A DNA stretch of 64,000 nt from Roseovarius faecimaris (GTDB lineage Bacteria > Pseudomonadota > Alphaproteobacteria > Rhodobacterales > Rhodobacteraceae), in contig NZ_CP034348.1 of assembly GCF_009762325.1 (NCBI RefSeq), positions 2,238,501-2,302,500 of the forward strand, given 5' to 3'. The notes below the pieces were generated by a model. The model did no database searches. It had not been told where the DNA came from and saw only the letters and a list, made by a program, of their open reading frames with translations. Below, piece by piece: positions 36,108 to 45,131 of the stretch (its first letter is position 1; every line of letters starts with the position of its first letter). Position numbers and translations under genes: made by a program.

Positions 36108-37430
36108 TCAGCCCGCGCGCCGACCGGACAGCGAATTGGCGCCGCTTTCGATGATCTCGATCTCGGCGATGTCGCCCACGGAAAGGGCGGGATCGGCCAC
36201 ATGCACCGCATGCAGATAATCCGACTTGCCGACCATCTGCCCCGGCAGGCGGCCGGGTTTTTCAAAGAGAACCTTCACGGTGCGGCCCACCATCGCGTCC
36301 TGCGCGGCGCGCTGCTGCTCGGTGATGAGCGCCTGCAAGCGGTAAAGCCGGTCGCTGGCCTCGGCGTCGTCCACCAGCGGGCGTTCGGCCGCCGGGGTGC
36401 CGGGACGGGTGGAATATTTGAACGAATAGGCATAGCCATAGCGCACCTCGCGGATGAGCTGCATGGTGGCCTGGAAATCCTCTTCGGTCTCTTCCGGGAA
36501 GCCGACGATGAAATCGCCCGACAGAAGGATATCGGGGCGCGCGTCGCGGATGCGCTCGATCAGGCGGATGTAGCTTTCGGCGGTATGGGCGCGGTTCATG
36601 CGCTTGAGGATCTTGTCAGAGCCTGACTGCACGGGAAGGTGCAGGTAGGGCATGAGTTTTTCACAAGTGCCATGCGCCTCGATCAGATCGTCGGACATGT
36701 CGTTGGGATGCGAGGTGGTAAACCGGATCCGTTCCAGCCCGTCGATCTCGTTGAGCGCCCAGATGAGGCGGGCGAGCGACCAGTCTCCCCCCTCTCCCGC
36801 GCCGTGATAGGCATTCACGTTCTGGCCCAGAAGAGTGATCTCGCGCACGCCGCGTTCGACGAGGTCCTGCGCCTCTTCGATGATCCGCGCGGCGGGGCGG
36901 CTTACCTCGGCCCCGCGCGTATAGGGGACCACGCAGAAGGCGCAGAACTTGTCACAGCCTTCCTGCACGGTCAGAAACGCGGTCGGTCCGCGTTTGGCTT
37001 TCGGGCGGTGGCGCAGGGTGTCGAACTTGTCATCGACCGGGAAATCGGTGTCGAGCGCCTTCTCGCCGCCTTGCGCGCGCGCCTCCAGCTCGGGCAGGCG
37101 GTGATAGCTTTGCGGGCCGACAACCAGATCGACGAGCGGCTGGCGGCGCATGATCTCCTCGCCCTCGGCCTGGGCGACACAGCCCGCGACGCCGATCTTG
37201 AGGTCAGGTTTTTCGGCCTTGAGCCCCTTGAAGCGGCCCAGCTCGGAATAAACCTTTTCGGCAGCTTTTTCGCGTATGTGACAGGTGTTGAGCAGAATCA
37301 TATCCGCGTCATCGGGGCTCTGGGTTTCGACATACCCTGCCCCGCCAAGCGCCTCGGCCATACGTTCGCTGTCATAGACGTTCATCTGACAGCCATATGT
37401 CTTGATGTAGAGCTTCTTGGGGTCGGCCAT
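36108..37430 (-). CDS. miaB: tRNA-2-methylthio-N6-dimethylallyladenosine synthase
   Basis: MiaB is the radical-SAM methylthiotransferase that makes ms2i6A37. The 440-aa protein has the three N-terminal cluster cysteines Cys14, Cys50 and Cys84. The radical-SAM motif is GCDKFCAFC (Cys159, Cys163, Cys166), and a C-terminal TRAM domain is present. In many alphaproteobacteria miaB directly precedes phoH; here about 1.9 kb with three envelope genes intervenes. Confidence 0.97.
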   Translation of the reverse strand: MADPKKLYIKTYGCQMNVYDSERMAEALGGAGYVETQSPDDADMILLNTCHIREKAAEKVYSELGRFKGLKAEKPDLKIGVAGCVAQAEGEEIMRRQPLVDLVVGPQSYHRLPELEARAQGGEKALDTDFPVDDKFDTLRHRPKAKRGPTAFLTVQEGCDKFCAFCVVPYTRGAEVSRPAARIIEEAQDLVERGVREITLLGQNVNAYHGAGEGGDWSLARLIWALNEIDGLERIRFTTSHPNDMSDDLIEAHGTCEKLMPYLHLPVQSGSDKILKRMNRAHTAESYIRLIERIRDARPDILLSGDFIVGFPEETEEDFQATMQLIREVRYGYAYSFKYSTRPGTPAAERPLVDDAEASDRLYRLQALITEQQRAAQDAMVGRTVKVLFEKPGRLPGQMVGKSDYLHAVHVADPALSVGDIAEIEIIESGANSLSGRRAG

Positions 37431-37537
37431 GACGCTTGTCCTGTCTGCGGTTCAGGGCGTCTGACTACCGCAAAGGCCGGGTGGCTTGCAATGGGGGTCA
37501 AGATCGGGGATTTTGATGCGCAAAGACGAGGGGCAAG

Positions 37538-38407
37538 ATGCAGTATTCCAGCCTGAAGGATTTTCTCGCCCGGGGGCGCGATGCGCTGGCCAAGGGGCCG
37601 ATCGCGATGATCTTCGTGGAGGATCAGGCCGAGATCAACTCGACCTTGCGGCATCATCTGGACCTGAAATTCAAATCGGTGATCGCGTTCATACCGGACG
37701 CGTTCGAGATTGCCCCGGATGTGACGGGCAAGGTGCATCGCGTGGCCTATGACCTGGCCGCGGGCGAAAGCCTGACGGAGGCGGTGAACCAGGTGATCGA
37801 CGCCGCACCGGGGCAGTGGCTGTATTATTGCTATAACGCGGAATACCTCTTTTTCCCGTTTTGCGAGACGCGCACCATTGGCGAAATGCTGGCCTTTCAT
37901 GCCGAAGAACGGCGCGACGCGATGCTGTCCTATGTGATCGACCTTTATGCGGGCGACCTTGAACAGCATCCCAATGCGGTCTCGATCGAGGACGCGCATC
38001 TGGACCGCTCGGGCTATTACGCGCTGGCGCGGCACGATCCCGACAATCATGACCATCCCAAGGAGCGGCAGCTTGATTTCTTCGGCGGGCTGCGCTGGCG
38101 CTATGAAGAGAACATTCCTGTGCCCAAGCGCAAGATCGACCGGATTTCGCTGTTCCGCGCCCGCGAGGAGCTGCGCCTGCGCGAGGATCACACCTTCTCG
38201 CAGGAGGAATACAACACCTATGCCTGCCCCTGGCATAACAACCTGACGGCGGCGGTGGTCAGTTTCCGCACCGCCAAGGCGCTGAAGCGCAACCCGGGCA
38301 GCACCTTCGATATTCACACCTTCAAATGGCACAATACCGAGCGGTTCGAGTGGCATTCCCGGCAGCTTCTGGACCTCGGCCTGATGGAGCCGGGGCAGTG
38401 GTTCTGA
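37538..38407 (+). CDS. Conserved-looking protein of unknown function
   Basis: The 289-aa soluble protein has no signal peptide or membrane helix. It begins with an alternating beta/alpha pattern (IAMIFVEDQAEINSTLRHHL, SVIAFIPDAFEI) reminiscent of a nucleotide-sugar-type fold, and later has HDPDNHDHPKERQLDFFGGLRWRYEEN-like segments and many aromatic residues near the end (FKWHNTERFEWH). A glycosyltransferase-2-like origin is possible, but I cannot confirm a DxD site. It is divergent from miaB and convergent with the cytochrome gene. Confidence 0.65.
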   Translation: MQYSSLKDFLARGRDALAKGPIAMIFVEDQAEINSTLRHHLDLKFKSVIAFIPDAFEIAPDVTGKVHRVAYDLAAGESLTEAVNQVIDAAPGQWLYYCYNAEYLFFPFCETRTIGEMLAFHAEERRDAMLSYVIDLYAGDLEQHPNAVSIEDAHLDRSGYYALARHDPDNHDHPKERQLDFFGGLRWRYEENIPVPKRKIDRISLFRAREELRLREDHTFSQEEYNTYACPWHNNLTAAVVSFRTAKALKRNPGSTFDIHTFKWHNTERFEWHSRQLLDLGLMEPGQWF

Positions 38408-38414
38408 GGCGGGA

Positions 38415-38933
38415 TCAGTCGCTGATGCCCAGGTGGCTGCGCATCTTGGCCAGCATTTCGGGCACCTCATCTGGCGCAAGCCTGCCGTGGCCGGGCAGGA
38501 ATGCCGCGATATCCGTGCCGGTATACCGCCCAACAACCTGATCCTCCGCATCGAGCCGCAGGTAGGTACGCGCCAGCTCGCGCATGGTGACATGGCAGGT
38601 GGCGCATTTGCGATAGAAGGTCTGATCAGACAGGCGGATATCCCGCAGAAGCCAGACCATCACATCGATCTGGGTCTCACTCAGGCCGCCATGCCCCTGG
38701 CGCAGCACGGACGCGACAGGCTGACCGCTGCGGCGGCTGATCAGCACCCCGTCGGCCATGTCGAGCGTTTCGGTCACAAGCTCACGGGCATGCGGCGCAT
38801 GACAGCCCGCGCATTGGCTTTCGTAAATCTGGTGAGGGTCGGCCACCTCCTGGGCGCGCCCCTCTCCCGAAGAGATCGCCCATCCGGCCAGACCCGCCAG
38901 AAGAACGGTCGAAACAAGGCACCTGCTGAGCAT
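38415..38933 (-). CDS. Dihaem c-type cytochrome
   Basis: The 172-aa protein has an N-terminal signal peptide (to about RAQEV, residue 30) and two CxxCH haem-binding motifs: CAGCH at residues 41-45 and CATCH at 110-114. Methionines between and after them can serve as sixth ligands. It should be a periplasmic electron carrier; the partner oxidase or reductase is not in the window. No other respiratory gene flanks it. Confidence 0.85.
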   Translation of the reverse strand: MLSRCLVSTVLLAGLAGWAISSGEGRAQEVADPHQIYESQCAGCHAPHARELVTETLDMADGVLISRRSGQPVASVLRQGHGGLSETQIDVMVWLLRDIRLSDQTFYRKCATCHVTMRELARTYLRLDAEDQVVGRYTGTDIAAFLPGHGRLAPDEVPEMLAKMRSHLGISD

Positions 38934-39081
38934 CGTTTCCTCCTGACCCGCAGGGCCGGGACCACCCGGCCAGCAGCGGAAGCTCAGAATACAGGGATCG
39001 GCGAGTCTGGTCTTTGACGCCGGTCAATCCGGCGGCCCGTCCGGCGCGGAATGTCGTGGAAAAAGCGCGCCCGGCGGCGCC

Positions 39082-39330
39082 TCAGACGAAGCCTTCGCCG
39101 CTACAGCAGGCGCAGCGGGTGACTCGGCGGCCATAGCAGCCCTGGCAGCGCGCAAAGATCGGGCCGCCCTGCATCGTCTTGCCTTGCAGCACCTCGCCCT
39201 TGCCGCCGCAGATCGTGCAGGGCGCATCGCCGCTGCCGCGGCACCGGTTGCACCGGCTTTTCACATGAGCATTGGCGCGCTTGCGGGCCGCGCTGTGCAC
39301 ATGAGGGGTGTAAGTGTCCAGTTTACTCAT
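39082..39330 (-). CDS. Small DnaJ-type zinc-finger protein
   Basis: The 82-aa protein carries four CxxCxGxG-like knuckles (CNRCRGSG, CTICGGKG, CQGCYGRR, CACCSGEG), the cysteine-rich zinc domain of DnaJ without a J domain. It may bind unfolded protein or act as a zinc-dependent adaptor. It is a free-standing domain, not a DnaJ remnant, since the frame is intact with its own start. Confidence 0.78.
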   Translation of the reverse strand: MSKLDTYTPHVHSAARKRANAHVKSRCNRCRGSGDAPCTICGGKGEVLQGKTMQGGPIFARCQGCYGRRVTRCACCSGEGFV

Positions 39331-39364
39331 GCCTCATACTCGCTTTGGTCAGCGCGGCGCATGA

Positions 39365-39637
39365 TCAGCCGCCTTGCGCCAGATCGGCATAGGATTTCTG
39401 GGCCTGGGCCAGAGCCTCGGACAGCATTTCATTGCTTTCGATATAGTCCATCGCCTTGCCGGCAAGCAGCTTCATCCCGTCATGCACGGGCGGCGCGAGC
39501 CGTTCCTCTTGCCAGATGGCGCTCAGGCACAGGGCGAACAGGCAATATTTCAGAAACCGGGCATATCCGCGCGCCTTGGCGGAGCGGGCCTCGATCTTCT
39601 GCTCTTTGATCGATGATATCGCAATCTGCTGTGTCAT
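39365..39637 (-). CDS. Small hypothetical protein
   Basis: The 90-aa protein (start MTQQIAIS at 39635-39637) has a basic N-terminal region, one short hydrophobic segment (FLKYCLFALCLSAIW, about residues 29-43) and a helical C-terminus. It may be a single-pass membrane protein. No family is recognised. It lies 35 bp upstream of the DnaJ-type gene and 48 bp downstream of fabI on the same strand. Confidence 0.55.
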   Translation of the reverse strand: MTQQIAISSIKEQKIEARSAKARGYARFLKYCLFALCLSAIWQEERLAPPVHDGMKLLAGKAMDYIESNEMLSEALAQAQKSYADLAQGG

Positions 39638-39684
39638 GCGCGAATATGAACCACGCATTGATGGCGATATTATGGCGATGATAC

Positions 39685-40476
39685 CTAAAGGTTTTCGGCC
39701 TGTGGCATCCCCAGCACATGGAAGCCTGAATCGACGCGGATGATCTCTCCGGTGGTGCAGGCGCCTGCATCCGAGGCCAGATAGACCGCCGTGCCACCCA
39801 CCGCCTCGAGCGTGGCATTGGCGCGCAGCGGCGCGTTTTCTTCCGTATGCCGGAACGTGCGGCGCGCGCCGCCGATGGCGGCCCCGGCAAGGGTTTTCAT
39901 CGGACCGGGAGAGATGGCGTTGACGCGGATGCCTTCGGGGCCGAGATCGTTGGCCAGATAGCGCGTCGCGGCCTCTAGTGCGGCCTTGGCCACCCCCATC
40001 ACGTTGTAATTGGGCACAACACGGTTGGAGCCCTGATAGGTCAGCGTCAGGAGCGTGCCACCGTTTTCCACCATCAGAGGATGCGCGCGGCGCGCCACCT
40101 CGATGAAGGAATAGGCGGAGATGTCCATCGAATTCTTGAAATTGGCCCGCGAAGTGTTGAGGAACCGGCCCGTCAGCTCGGACTTGTCCGAATAGGCGAT
40201 GGCATGCACCAGAAAGTCGATCGTCGGCCAGCGCGCGCCCAGCGCCGCGAAGGCGGCATCGAGAGAGGCGTCGTCGGTCACGTCGACATCGACCATGAAA
40301 TCCGACCCGACAGAGGCCGCCAGCGGCTCCAGCCGTTTGCCAAACGCCTCGCCCTGGTAGGTGAAGGCGAGGTCCGCCCCGGCCTCGGCCATCGCCTTGG
40401 CGATCCCCCAGGCGATGGAGCGGTCGTTGGCGACGCCCATGATCAGGCCGCGCTTGCCGGTAAGAGACATGGTCAT
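39685..40476 (-). CDS. fabI: Enoyl-ACP reductase [NADH]
   Basis: FabI catalyses the last step of each fatty-acid elongation round. The 263-aa SDR protein has the GLIMGVANDRSIAWGIA nucleotide motif and the Y-x6-K active site in NYNVMGVAK. It follows fabB with a 6-bp gap. ATG 40476 (MTM) or the second ATG two codons later are both possible starts. Confidence 0.96.
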   Translation of the reverse strand: MTMSLTGKRGLIMGVANDRSIAWGIAKAMAEAGADLAFTYQGEAFGKRLEPLAASVGSDFMVDVDVTDDASLDAAFAALGARWPTIDFLVHAIAYSDKSELTGRFLNTSRANFKNSMDISAYSFIEVARRAHPLMVENGGTLLTLTYQGSNRVVPNYNVMGVAKAALEAATRYLANDLGPEGIRVNAISPGPMKTLAGAAIGGARRTFRHTEENAPLRANATLEAVGGTAVYLASDAGACTTGEIIRVDSGFHVLGMPQAENL

Positions 40477-40482
40477 GGGCGT

Positions 40483-41712
40483 TTATCCATCAAATTTGCT
40501 GAGCAGCATCGAACCGTTCGTGCCGCCGAAGCCGAAGGAGTTGGTCATCACCGTATCGAGCCCGGCATTGTCGACGCGGGTGGTGGCGATCTCGGCCGGG
40601 TCCAGCGCGGGATCGAGCGTTTCGACATTGATCGAGGGGATGATGAAATCGTCCTGAAGGGCGAGCAGACAATAGATCGCCTCTTGCGCGCCGGTGGCCC
40701 CCTGGGAGTGGCCGGTCATGGACTTGGTGGAGCTGATCGGCGGTGTCGTGCCCTGTCCGAAGACGCGGCGCACGGCCTCGACCTCGCCCACGTCGCCCAC
40801 CGGCGTGGAGGTGCCATGGGCGTTGATATAGCTGACCTTGCGGCCCTCGGGCAGCGTGGCCAGCGCCCCGCGCATGGCCCGTTCGCCGCCTTCGCCGGAG
40901 GGGGCCACCATATCGGCCCCGTCGGAGGTGGCGGCAAAGCCCGTGACCTCGGCATAGATCTTGGCGCCGCGCGCTTTCGCACGTTCCAGATCTTCGAGCA
41001 CGACGATGGCCCCGCCGCCGGAGATCACGAACCCGTCGCGGTCCGCATCGAAGGCGCGGGAGGCGCGCTCGGGCGTGTCGTTATACTTGCTGCTCATCGC
41101 GCCCATGGCGTCGAAAAGGCAGGAGAGCGTCCAGTCCAGCTCTTCCCCGCCGCCGGCGAACATGACGTCCTGCGCGCCAAGCGCCACCTGTTGCGCCGCC
41201 ATGCCGATGCAATGCAGCGAGGTGGAACAGGCCGAGGTGATGGACATGTTCATGCCCTTGATCTGAAACGCGGTGGCGAGGTTGGCAGAGATGGTGGAGG
41301 ACATGCATTTGGGCACGGCAAACGGCCCGATCCGCTTGGTCGCGCCGGTGTTGAGCACTACCTGATGCGCGGCCAGCATGGCCGAGGTGCTGGGCCCGCC
41401 CGAGCCTGCGATGAGGCCCGTGTTCGGGTTGATGATATCGCCCTCCTCAAGCCCCGCATCGGCGATGGCCTGGGTCATGGCGATATGGGCATAGGCCGCC
41501 CCCGGCCCCATGAAACGCAGGGTACGTTTGTCCACATGTTCGGCCACATCGAGGTCGATCGCCCCGGCGACCTGGCTGCGGAACCCATGTTCGATCATCG
41601 CCTCATTGGCGGTGATGCCGGATGTGCCCGCCTTGAGCGAGGCCATGACCTCTTCGGCGTTGGTGCCAATGGATGAGACGATTCCCAGACCTGTAACGAC
41701 GACTCGGCGCAT
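40483..41712 (-). CDS. fabB: 3-oxoacyl-ACP synthase I
   Basis: FabB condenses malonyl-ACP with acyl-ACP and with FabA supports unsaturated fatty-acid synthesis. The 409-aa protein has Cys162 in SACSTSLHC and the histidines of NAHGTSTPVGD and TGHSQGATG. In related genomes fabA sits immediately upstream; here a foreign-looking divergent gene lies between them, although fabB-fabI remain tightly linked. Confidence 0.96.
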   Translation of the reverse strand: MRRVVVTGLGIVSSIGTNAEEVMASLKAGTSGITANEAMIEHGFRSQVAGAIDLDVAEHVDKRTLRFMGPGAAYAHIAMTQAIADAGLEEGDIINPNTGLIAGSGGPSTSAMLAAHQVVLNTGATKRIGPFAVPKCMSSTISANLATAFQIKGMNMSITSACSTSLHCIGMAAQQVALGAQDVMFAGGGEELDWTLSCLFDAMGAMSSKYNDTPERASRAFDADRDGFVISGGGAIVVLEDLERAKARGAKIYAEVTGFAATSDGADMVAPSGEGGERAMRGALATLPEGRKVSYINAHGTSTPVGDVGEVEAVRRVFGQGTTPPISSTKSMTGHSQGATGAQEAIYCLLALQDDFIIPSINVETLDPALDPAEIATTRVDNAGLDTVMTNSFGFGGTNGSMLLSKFDG

Positions 41713-41842
41713 GCGCGCTATCCTCCAATTGCCTTTCAGCCTGTGTAGGACAGGCGGGGGCTGAGGGGCAAGCAGATAGCTTGTTCAGGCGCGGGCGGGC
41801 GGCTGGCGGGCGGTTGGCGGACGCCGCCCCATCGCGGCAATT

Positions 41843-41857
41843 GAAACAGAGTGTTTC
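41843..41857. promoter_or_regulatory. Palindrome GAAACA-N3-TGTTTC, candidate operator
   Basis: A perfect 6-bp inverted repeat with a 3-nt spacer lies in the fabB/orphan divergent promoter region. A further TGAAACA half-site occurs at 41884-41890. The protein that would bind is unknown. Confidence 0.4.
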
Positions 41858-41952
41858 GCGCAGGACAGGCCGTGCAGCTTGATTGAAACACTTGTCCGGG
41901 GTTACGCTCGAAGTTGTTTTGAAGGCAAATTTATTAGTGCTGGGGGTTTCTT

Positions 41953-42041
41953 GTAATCTGAGGAGTCATCGTGCGGCGACACAGCCGTGGCGATTACGAC
42001 TCCTTTAAAGCCTGATTTATGTCCGTGTCGTATCGGGACAT
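41953..42041 (+). promoter_or_regulatory. Structured 5' leader of the acidic orphan
   Basis: GGAGTC (41962-41967) can pair with GACTCC (41998-42003) and ATCG with CGAT inside it, capped by a CGGC/GCCG hairpin (41974-41987). An upstream GTAATC (41953-41958) can instead pair with GATTAC (41992-41997), giving a crossing or mutually exclusive pairing. A second hairpin, TATGTCC/GGACATA, at about 42018-42041 ends 22 nt before the ATG. The layout is like a regulatory leader, but I recognise no known riboswitch. Confidence 0.4.
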
Positions 42042-42063
42042 ATCATGGGAAAGGGGCAATGCC

Positions 42064-42966
42064 ATGGAAGGTGACGAAAAGGAATTCGAATACACTCTGG
42101 ACGGTCTGACCTACACGGTGACGGTTTATGAACTGGATGGCGCGTTCTATGCCGATATCAGCGTGATCGAAGGCGCGATGGATGCAAATGCGCTCTATTA
42201 CGGCGACGATGAGTTCTCCGGGGACAGCGCGAGCCTGAACGGCCCGCTCAACATGAACGGTCAGGGATCGCAATATGAAGGCGAAACGGTGCAATGGGAC
42301 AACGCCATTGAGCTGAGCGATCCGGGGCTTGGCAGTGACGCCGACAGCAAAGAGACCTATCTGACCGAAGGCGAGACGCTGACCGTGCCTCTGCCGATCA
42401 GCAGTCTGGACGAGATCGACTTCATCGGTATCCGGGCCACGTCGACCACGACGGACGAAGGCTCGATCAAGGGCGTGTCCGGCGACCCGGAAGAGCCTGA
42501 AGAGCCCGAAGATCCGACCTATGCCAAGGTGTTCTTCACCTATGAGACCGACGATTCGGGCTTCCCGGTGGGCGGTTTCCCGATCCTGTCGGAAGAGCCT
42601 GACCCGAATACGTTCGACATTCCGGCCCTGCCGGAAGGCACCGACCCGACCTTTGAGAATTACGTAAATTATTTCGAAGAGATCGGCGGCAATGTGGGCG
42701 AGGTGGAGACGGTGATCTTCTATTCCACCGACGAGCAGGGCGATCTTCTGGAAGAGTTCCGGATCGACGCGCCGGAGGGCGGATTTCAGAGCACGGATGA
42801 GCTGCTGGCGGCTTATGACGCCGCACTCGAAGAACAGGAGAGCGGTGAAGAGAGCGGCTCGGAAGCGCTTGACCTCATGGCCGCGATCAGCCTGTCGCCG
42901 GAACTTGAAAACGCGCCGGTGGAGATCGAGGAAGAGGATGACATGGTCGAAATCGAGGCCGTGTAG
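42064..42966 (+). CDS. Very acidic orphan protein inserted between fabB and fabA
   Basis: The 300-aa protein is extremely acidic with no cysteine, no signal peptide and no membrane helix. The first 140 residues look beta-rich, then a DPEEPEEPEDP linker leads to a second part, and the tail is a Glu-rich segment ending EIEAV. I do not recognise a family. ATG 42064 has an AAAGGGG site. Acidic Ca-type proteins without Sec signals are often exported by type I systems, which is one possibility. It breaks the usual fabA-fabB adjacency and has its own intrinsic terminator. Confidence 0.75.
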   Translation: MEGDEKEFEYTLDGLTYTVTVYELDGAFYADISVIEGAMDANALYYGDDEFSGDSASLNGPLNMNGQGSQYEGETVQWDNAIELSDPGLGSDADSKETYLTEGETLTVPLPISSLDEIDFIGIRATSTTTDEGSIKGVSGDPEEPEEPEDPTYAKVFFTYETDDSGFPVGGFPILSEEPDPNTFDIPALPEGTDPTFENYVNYFEEIGGNVGEVETVIFYSTDEQGDLLEEFRIDAPEGGFQSTDELLAAYDAALEEQESGEESGSEALDLMAAISLSPELENAPVEIEEEDDMVEIEAV

Positions 42967-42994
42967 CCCGCTGAAGCGATCCAGTCAGAGACAG

Positions 42995-43028
42995 ACCGGC
43001 GGCCCGAACGGCTGCCGGTTTTTCGTTT
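42995..43028 (+). terminator. Rho-independent terminator of the acidic orphan gene
   Basis: ACCGGCGGCC (42995-43004) pairs with GGCTGCCGGT (43010-43019) with one G-U pair, followed by TTTTTCGTTTTC. It lies 29 nt after the stop. Confidence 0.87.
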
Positions 43029-43119
43029 TCGGATCAGGATAGGGCACACCGGATTGACCGGGTGCCGACGCGGGTTGTCCACCGGCGCCGTGGCTGCGCG
43101 GCAGGGCGGGTGACGGGCT

Positions 43120-43629
43120 TCAGCTTTCGCTGAGCGCCACTTTCATGTCCTTGACCTGATAGATCACCTCGCCATCGGCCTCGACGATGCCGTCGGCCAC
43201 CCCCATGGTCAGGCGGCGGGTCTGGATCGCCTTGGTGAAATCCACCTTGTAGGTCAGCATCTTGCGGTCAGGGCGCACCATGCCGGTGAGCTTCACCTCG
43301 CCCACGCCCAGGGCGTAGCCACGCCCCTGCCAGCCGCGCCAGCCCAGGTTGAAGCCGGTGAGCTGCCAGAGCCCGTCAAGGCCCAGACAGCCGGGCATGA
43401 TCGGGTTGCCGGGGAAGTGGCAGTCGAAAAACCAAAGATCGGGGGTGATGTCGAACTCGGCCACCACATGCCCCTTGCCATGCGCACCGCCATCGCCGGA
43501 GATATCCGTGATGCGGTCCATCATCAGCATCGGCGGCTCGGGCAGTTGCGCGTTGCCGGGGCCGAAAAGCTCGCCCCGGGCGCATTTCAGCAGGTCGTCG
43601 CGGTCAAAACTGGTCGGATAGTCGGCCAT
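43120..43629 (-). CDS. fabA: 3-hydroxydecanoyl-ACP dehydratase/isomerase
   Basis: FabA dehydrates 3-hydroxydecanoyl-ACP and isomerises the product, opening the anaerobic unsaturated fatty-acid route. The 169-aa hot-dog protein has His71 in [10 protein letters not shown] and Asp85 in [10 protein letters not shown]. Start [10 protein letters not shown] at 43629 is the family start. It is divergent from irr, a pairing common in Rhodobacteraceae. Confidence 0.96.
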   Translation of the reverse strand: MADYPTSFDRDDLLKCARGELFGPGNAQLPEPPMLMMDRITDISGDGGAHGKGHVVAEFDITPDLWFFDCHFPGNPIMPGCLGLDGLWQLTGFNLGWRGWQGRGYALGVGEVKLTGMVRPDRKMLTYKVDFTKAIQTRRLTMGVADGIVEADGEVIYQVKDMKVALSES

Positions 43630-43741
43630 TCGGCGGCTCCCTTTCGCCTGTGATCCCTCGTGAAAACCCCTGTAACACCCGGCCCTTGGCGCTTGCAAGC
43701 CTGTGCGGTTGAGACGTCTGGTCGCGCGCAGATGAAAATGA

Positions 43742-43771
43742 TTGGCAAAATCAGCTTTCGCACCATATATT
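43742..43771 (+). promoter_or_regulatory. Candidate sigma-70 promoter of irr
   Basis: TTGGCA (43742-43747) and TATATT (43766-43771) are 18 bp apart, 32 bp upstream of the irr ATG. The A/T-rich patch is the only one in the irr-fabA interval. No canonical iron-control element was seen. Confidence 0.4.
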
Positions 43772-43802
43772 CCGGGAGAAATACGAAGGGAGCGACATCG
43801 TC

Positions 43803-44219
43803 ATGACACCGCAGGAAGCAGCACGCGGCACCGACTGGCTGACCGGGGCAGGATTGCGCCCGACACGGCAGCGCGTGGCCCTGGCGGCGCTTCTGGTGGG
43901 CGACGGGCAGCACCGGCATGTGACCGCCGAGAGCCTGTTTTCCTCCGTCAAGGATCATGGAGAGAGCGTGTCGCTGGCCACGGTCTACAACACGCTGCGC
44001 GCCTTTTGCGAGGCTGGGCTGTTGCAGGAGGTGACGGTGGATGGCTCCAAGAGCTATTTCGACACCAACACCCATGACCACCCGCATTTCTACTGGGAGG
44101 ACGAGGCGCGTCTGACCGATGCGCCGGCCGAGGATCTGGTGATTTCCAGCCTGCCCGACGCGCCCGAGGGGGCCGAAATTGCAAGCGTCGATGTGGTGAT
44201 CCGCCTGCGGAAGAGATGA
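43803..44219 (+). CDS. irr: Iron response regulator Irr (Fur family)
   Basis: Irr senses iron through haem and controls haem synthesis and iron genes in alphaproteobacteria. The 138-aa protein has the Fur-like winged helix (TAESLFSSVK, SLATVYNTLRAF) and the Irr-type histidine cluster His91-Asp-His93-Pro-His95, but not the full Fur metal site. It shares an ATGA overlap with the phosphoesterase gene downstream. The fabA neighbour is conserved, but a direct regulatory link is not shown. Confidence 0.92.
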   Translation: MTPQEAARGTDWLTGAGLRPTRQRVALAALLVGDGQHRHVTAESLFSSVKDHGESVSLATVYNTLRAFCEAGLLQEVTVDGSKSYFDTNTHDHPHFYWEDEARLTDAPAEDLVISSLPDAPEGAEIASVDVVIRLRKR

Positions 44220-45025
44220 GCGCGGGCGCTGTTGCGCGGCTGATCTGGCTATCCGATCTGCATTTTGAAGCCGAAGGGCTGGTTCTCGGGCATGACCCGC
44301 GGGCCCGGCTGGATGCGGCGATTGACCATATCAATGCGCATTTTCCACATCCCGAGACCGAGCTTTGCCTGATCACCGGCGATCTTGTCGATACAGCAAC
44401 CGAGGCCAATTACACCGAGCTCCGGCGTCGGCTGGACCGTCTGCAGGTGAGTTGGGTTGCGATGACCGGCAATCACGATGCGCGGGCGTTATTCCTGAAG
44501 CATCTGCCGCAACCGCGCGACCAACAGCCGGGGTTTGCGCAGTATGAGGTCGCGCTGCACGGATCCCGCCTGATCTGCCTCGACAGCCTGTGGGAGGGTG
44601 AGGATGCCGGTCTGCTCTGCCCTGCGCGGCTCGGCTGGCTGGAGGCGCGGCTGAAGGTGGCGGATGCGCGGCCCGTCATCATCTTCCTGCACCACCCGCC
44701 CGTCGATCTGGGTCTGCCGATGCTGGACCCGGACAAGTTGCGCAACGGGGCGGACCTGATGGCCCTTCTGGCGCAATTTCCACAGGTGAGCCATGTCTGT
44801 TGCGGGCATGTGCACCGGCCCGTTGCGGCACGGGCGGGCGGCCTTACGGTGACCAGCCTGCGCTCGGTGTTGTATCAGGCCCCTGCCCCGGTGCCCGCCT
44901 GGGACTGGGACAGCTTCACCCCGCCGCGCGAGGCCCCGGAGATGGGGGTGATCACGGTCGGGGACGGGCAGATCACCATCCGGTCCGAGCAGTTCTGTGC
45001 CTATGAGGTGGGCGGCGCGGCATAG
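44216..45025 (+). CDS. Calcineurin-type metallophosphoesterase, CpdA-like
   Basis: The 269-aa protein has the metallophosphatase signature: Asp14-x-His16 in SDLHF, GDLVD, GNHDA, HHPP and the metal-binding GHVHRP. The best family match is the cyclic-nucleotide phosphodiesterase CpdA group, but substrate is not certain. Start 44216 overlaps the stop of irr (ATGA), so translation is coupled. Confidence 0.9.
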   Translation: MSAGAVARLIWLSDLHFEAEGLVLGHDPRARLDAAIDHINAHFPHPETELCLITGDLVDTATEANYTELRRRLDRLQVSWVAMTGNHDARALFLKHLPQPRDQQPGFAQYEVALHGSRLICLDSLWEGEDAGLLCPARLGWLEARLKVADARPVIIFLHHPPVDLGLPMLDPDKLRNGADLMALLAQFPQVSHVCCGHVHRPVAARAGGLTVTSLRSVLYQAPAPVPAWDWDSFTPPREAPEMGVITVGDGQITIRSEQFCAYEVGGAA

Positions 45026-45131
45026 ACATACCCGGACGGGACGGGACGGAACCTGGCCGCTCAATCGTTTTGCCTTTGCCTGACGGATCGGGCAAAACCC
45101 CATGGACGAGATTGCCCTAAGGAGCGACCCG

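Larger units (their letters stand above)
41713..42063. other. Intergenic region upstream of the acidic orphan
   Basis: The 351-bp region separates fabB from the divergent acidic orphan. It contains a palindrome GAAACA-GAG-TGTTTC at 41843-41857, a TTGAAACACTTGTC stretch at 41883-41896, and a folded leader at 41953-42041. Its GC pattern is uneven: very GC-rich near fabB and A/T-rich near the orphan. Confidence 0.5.
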
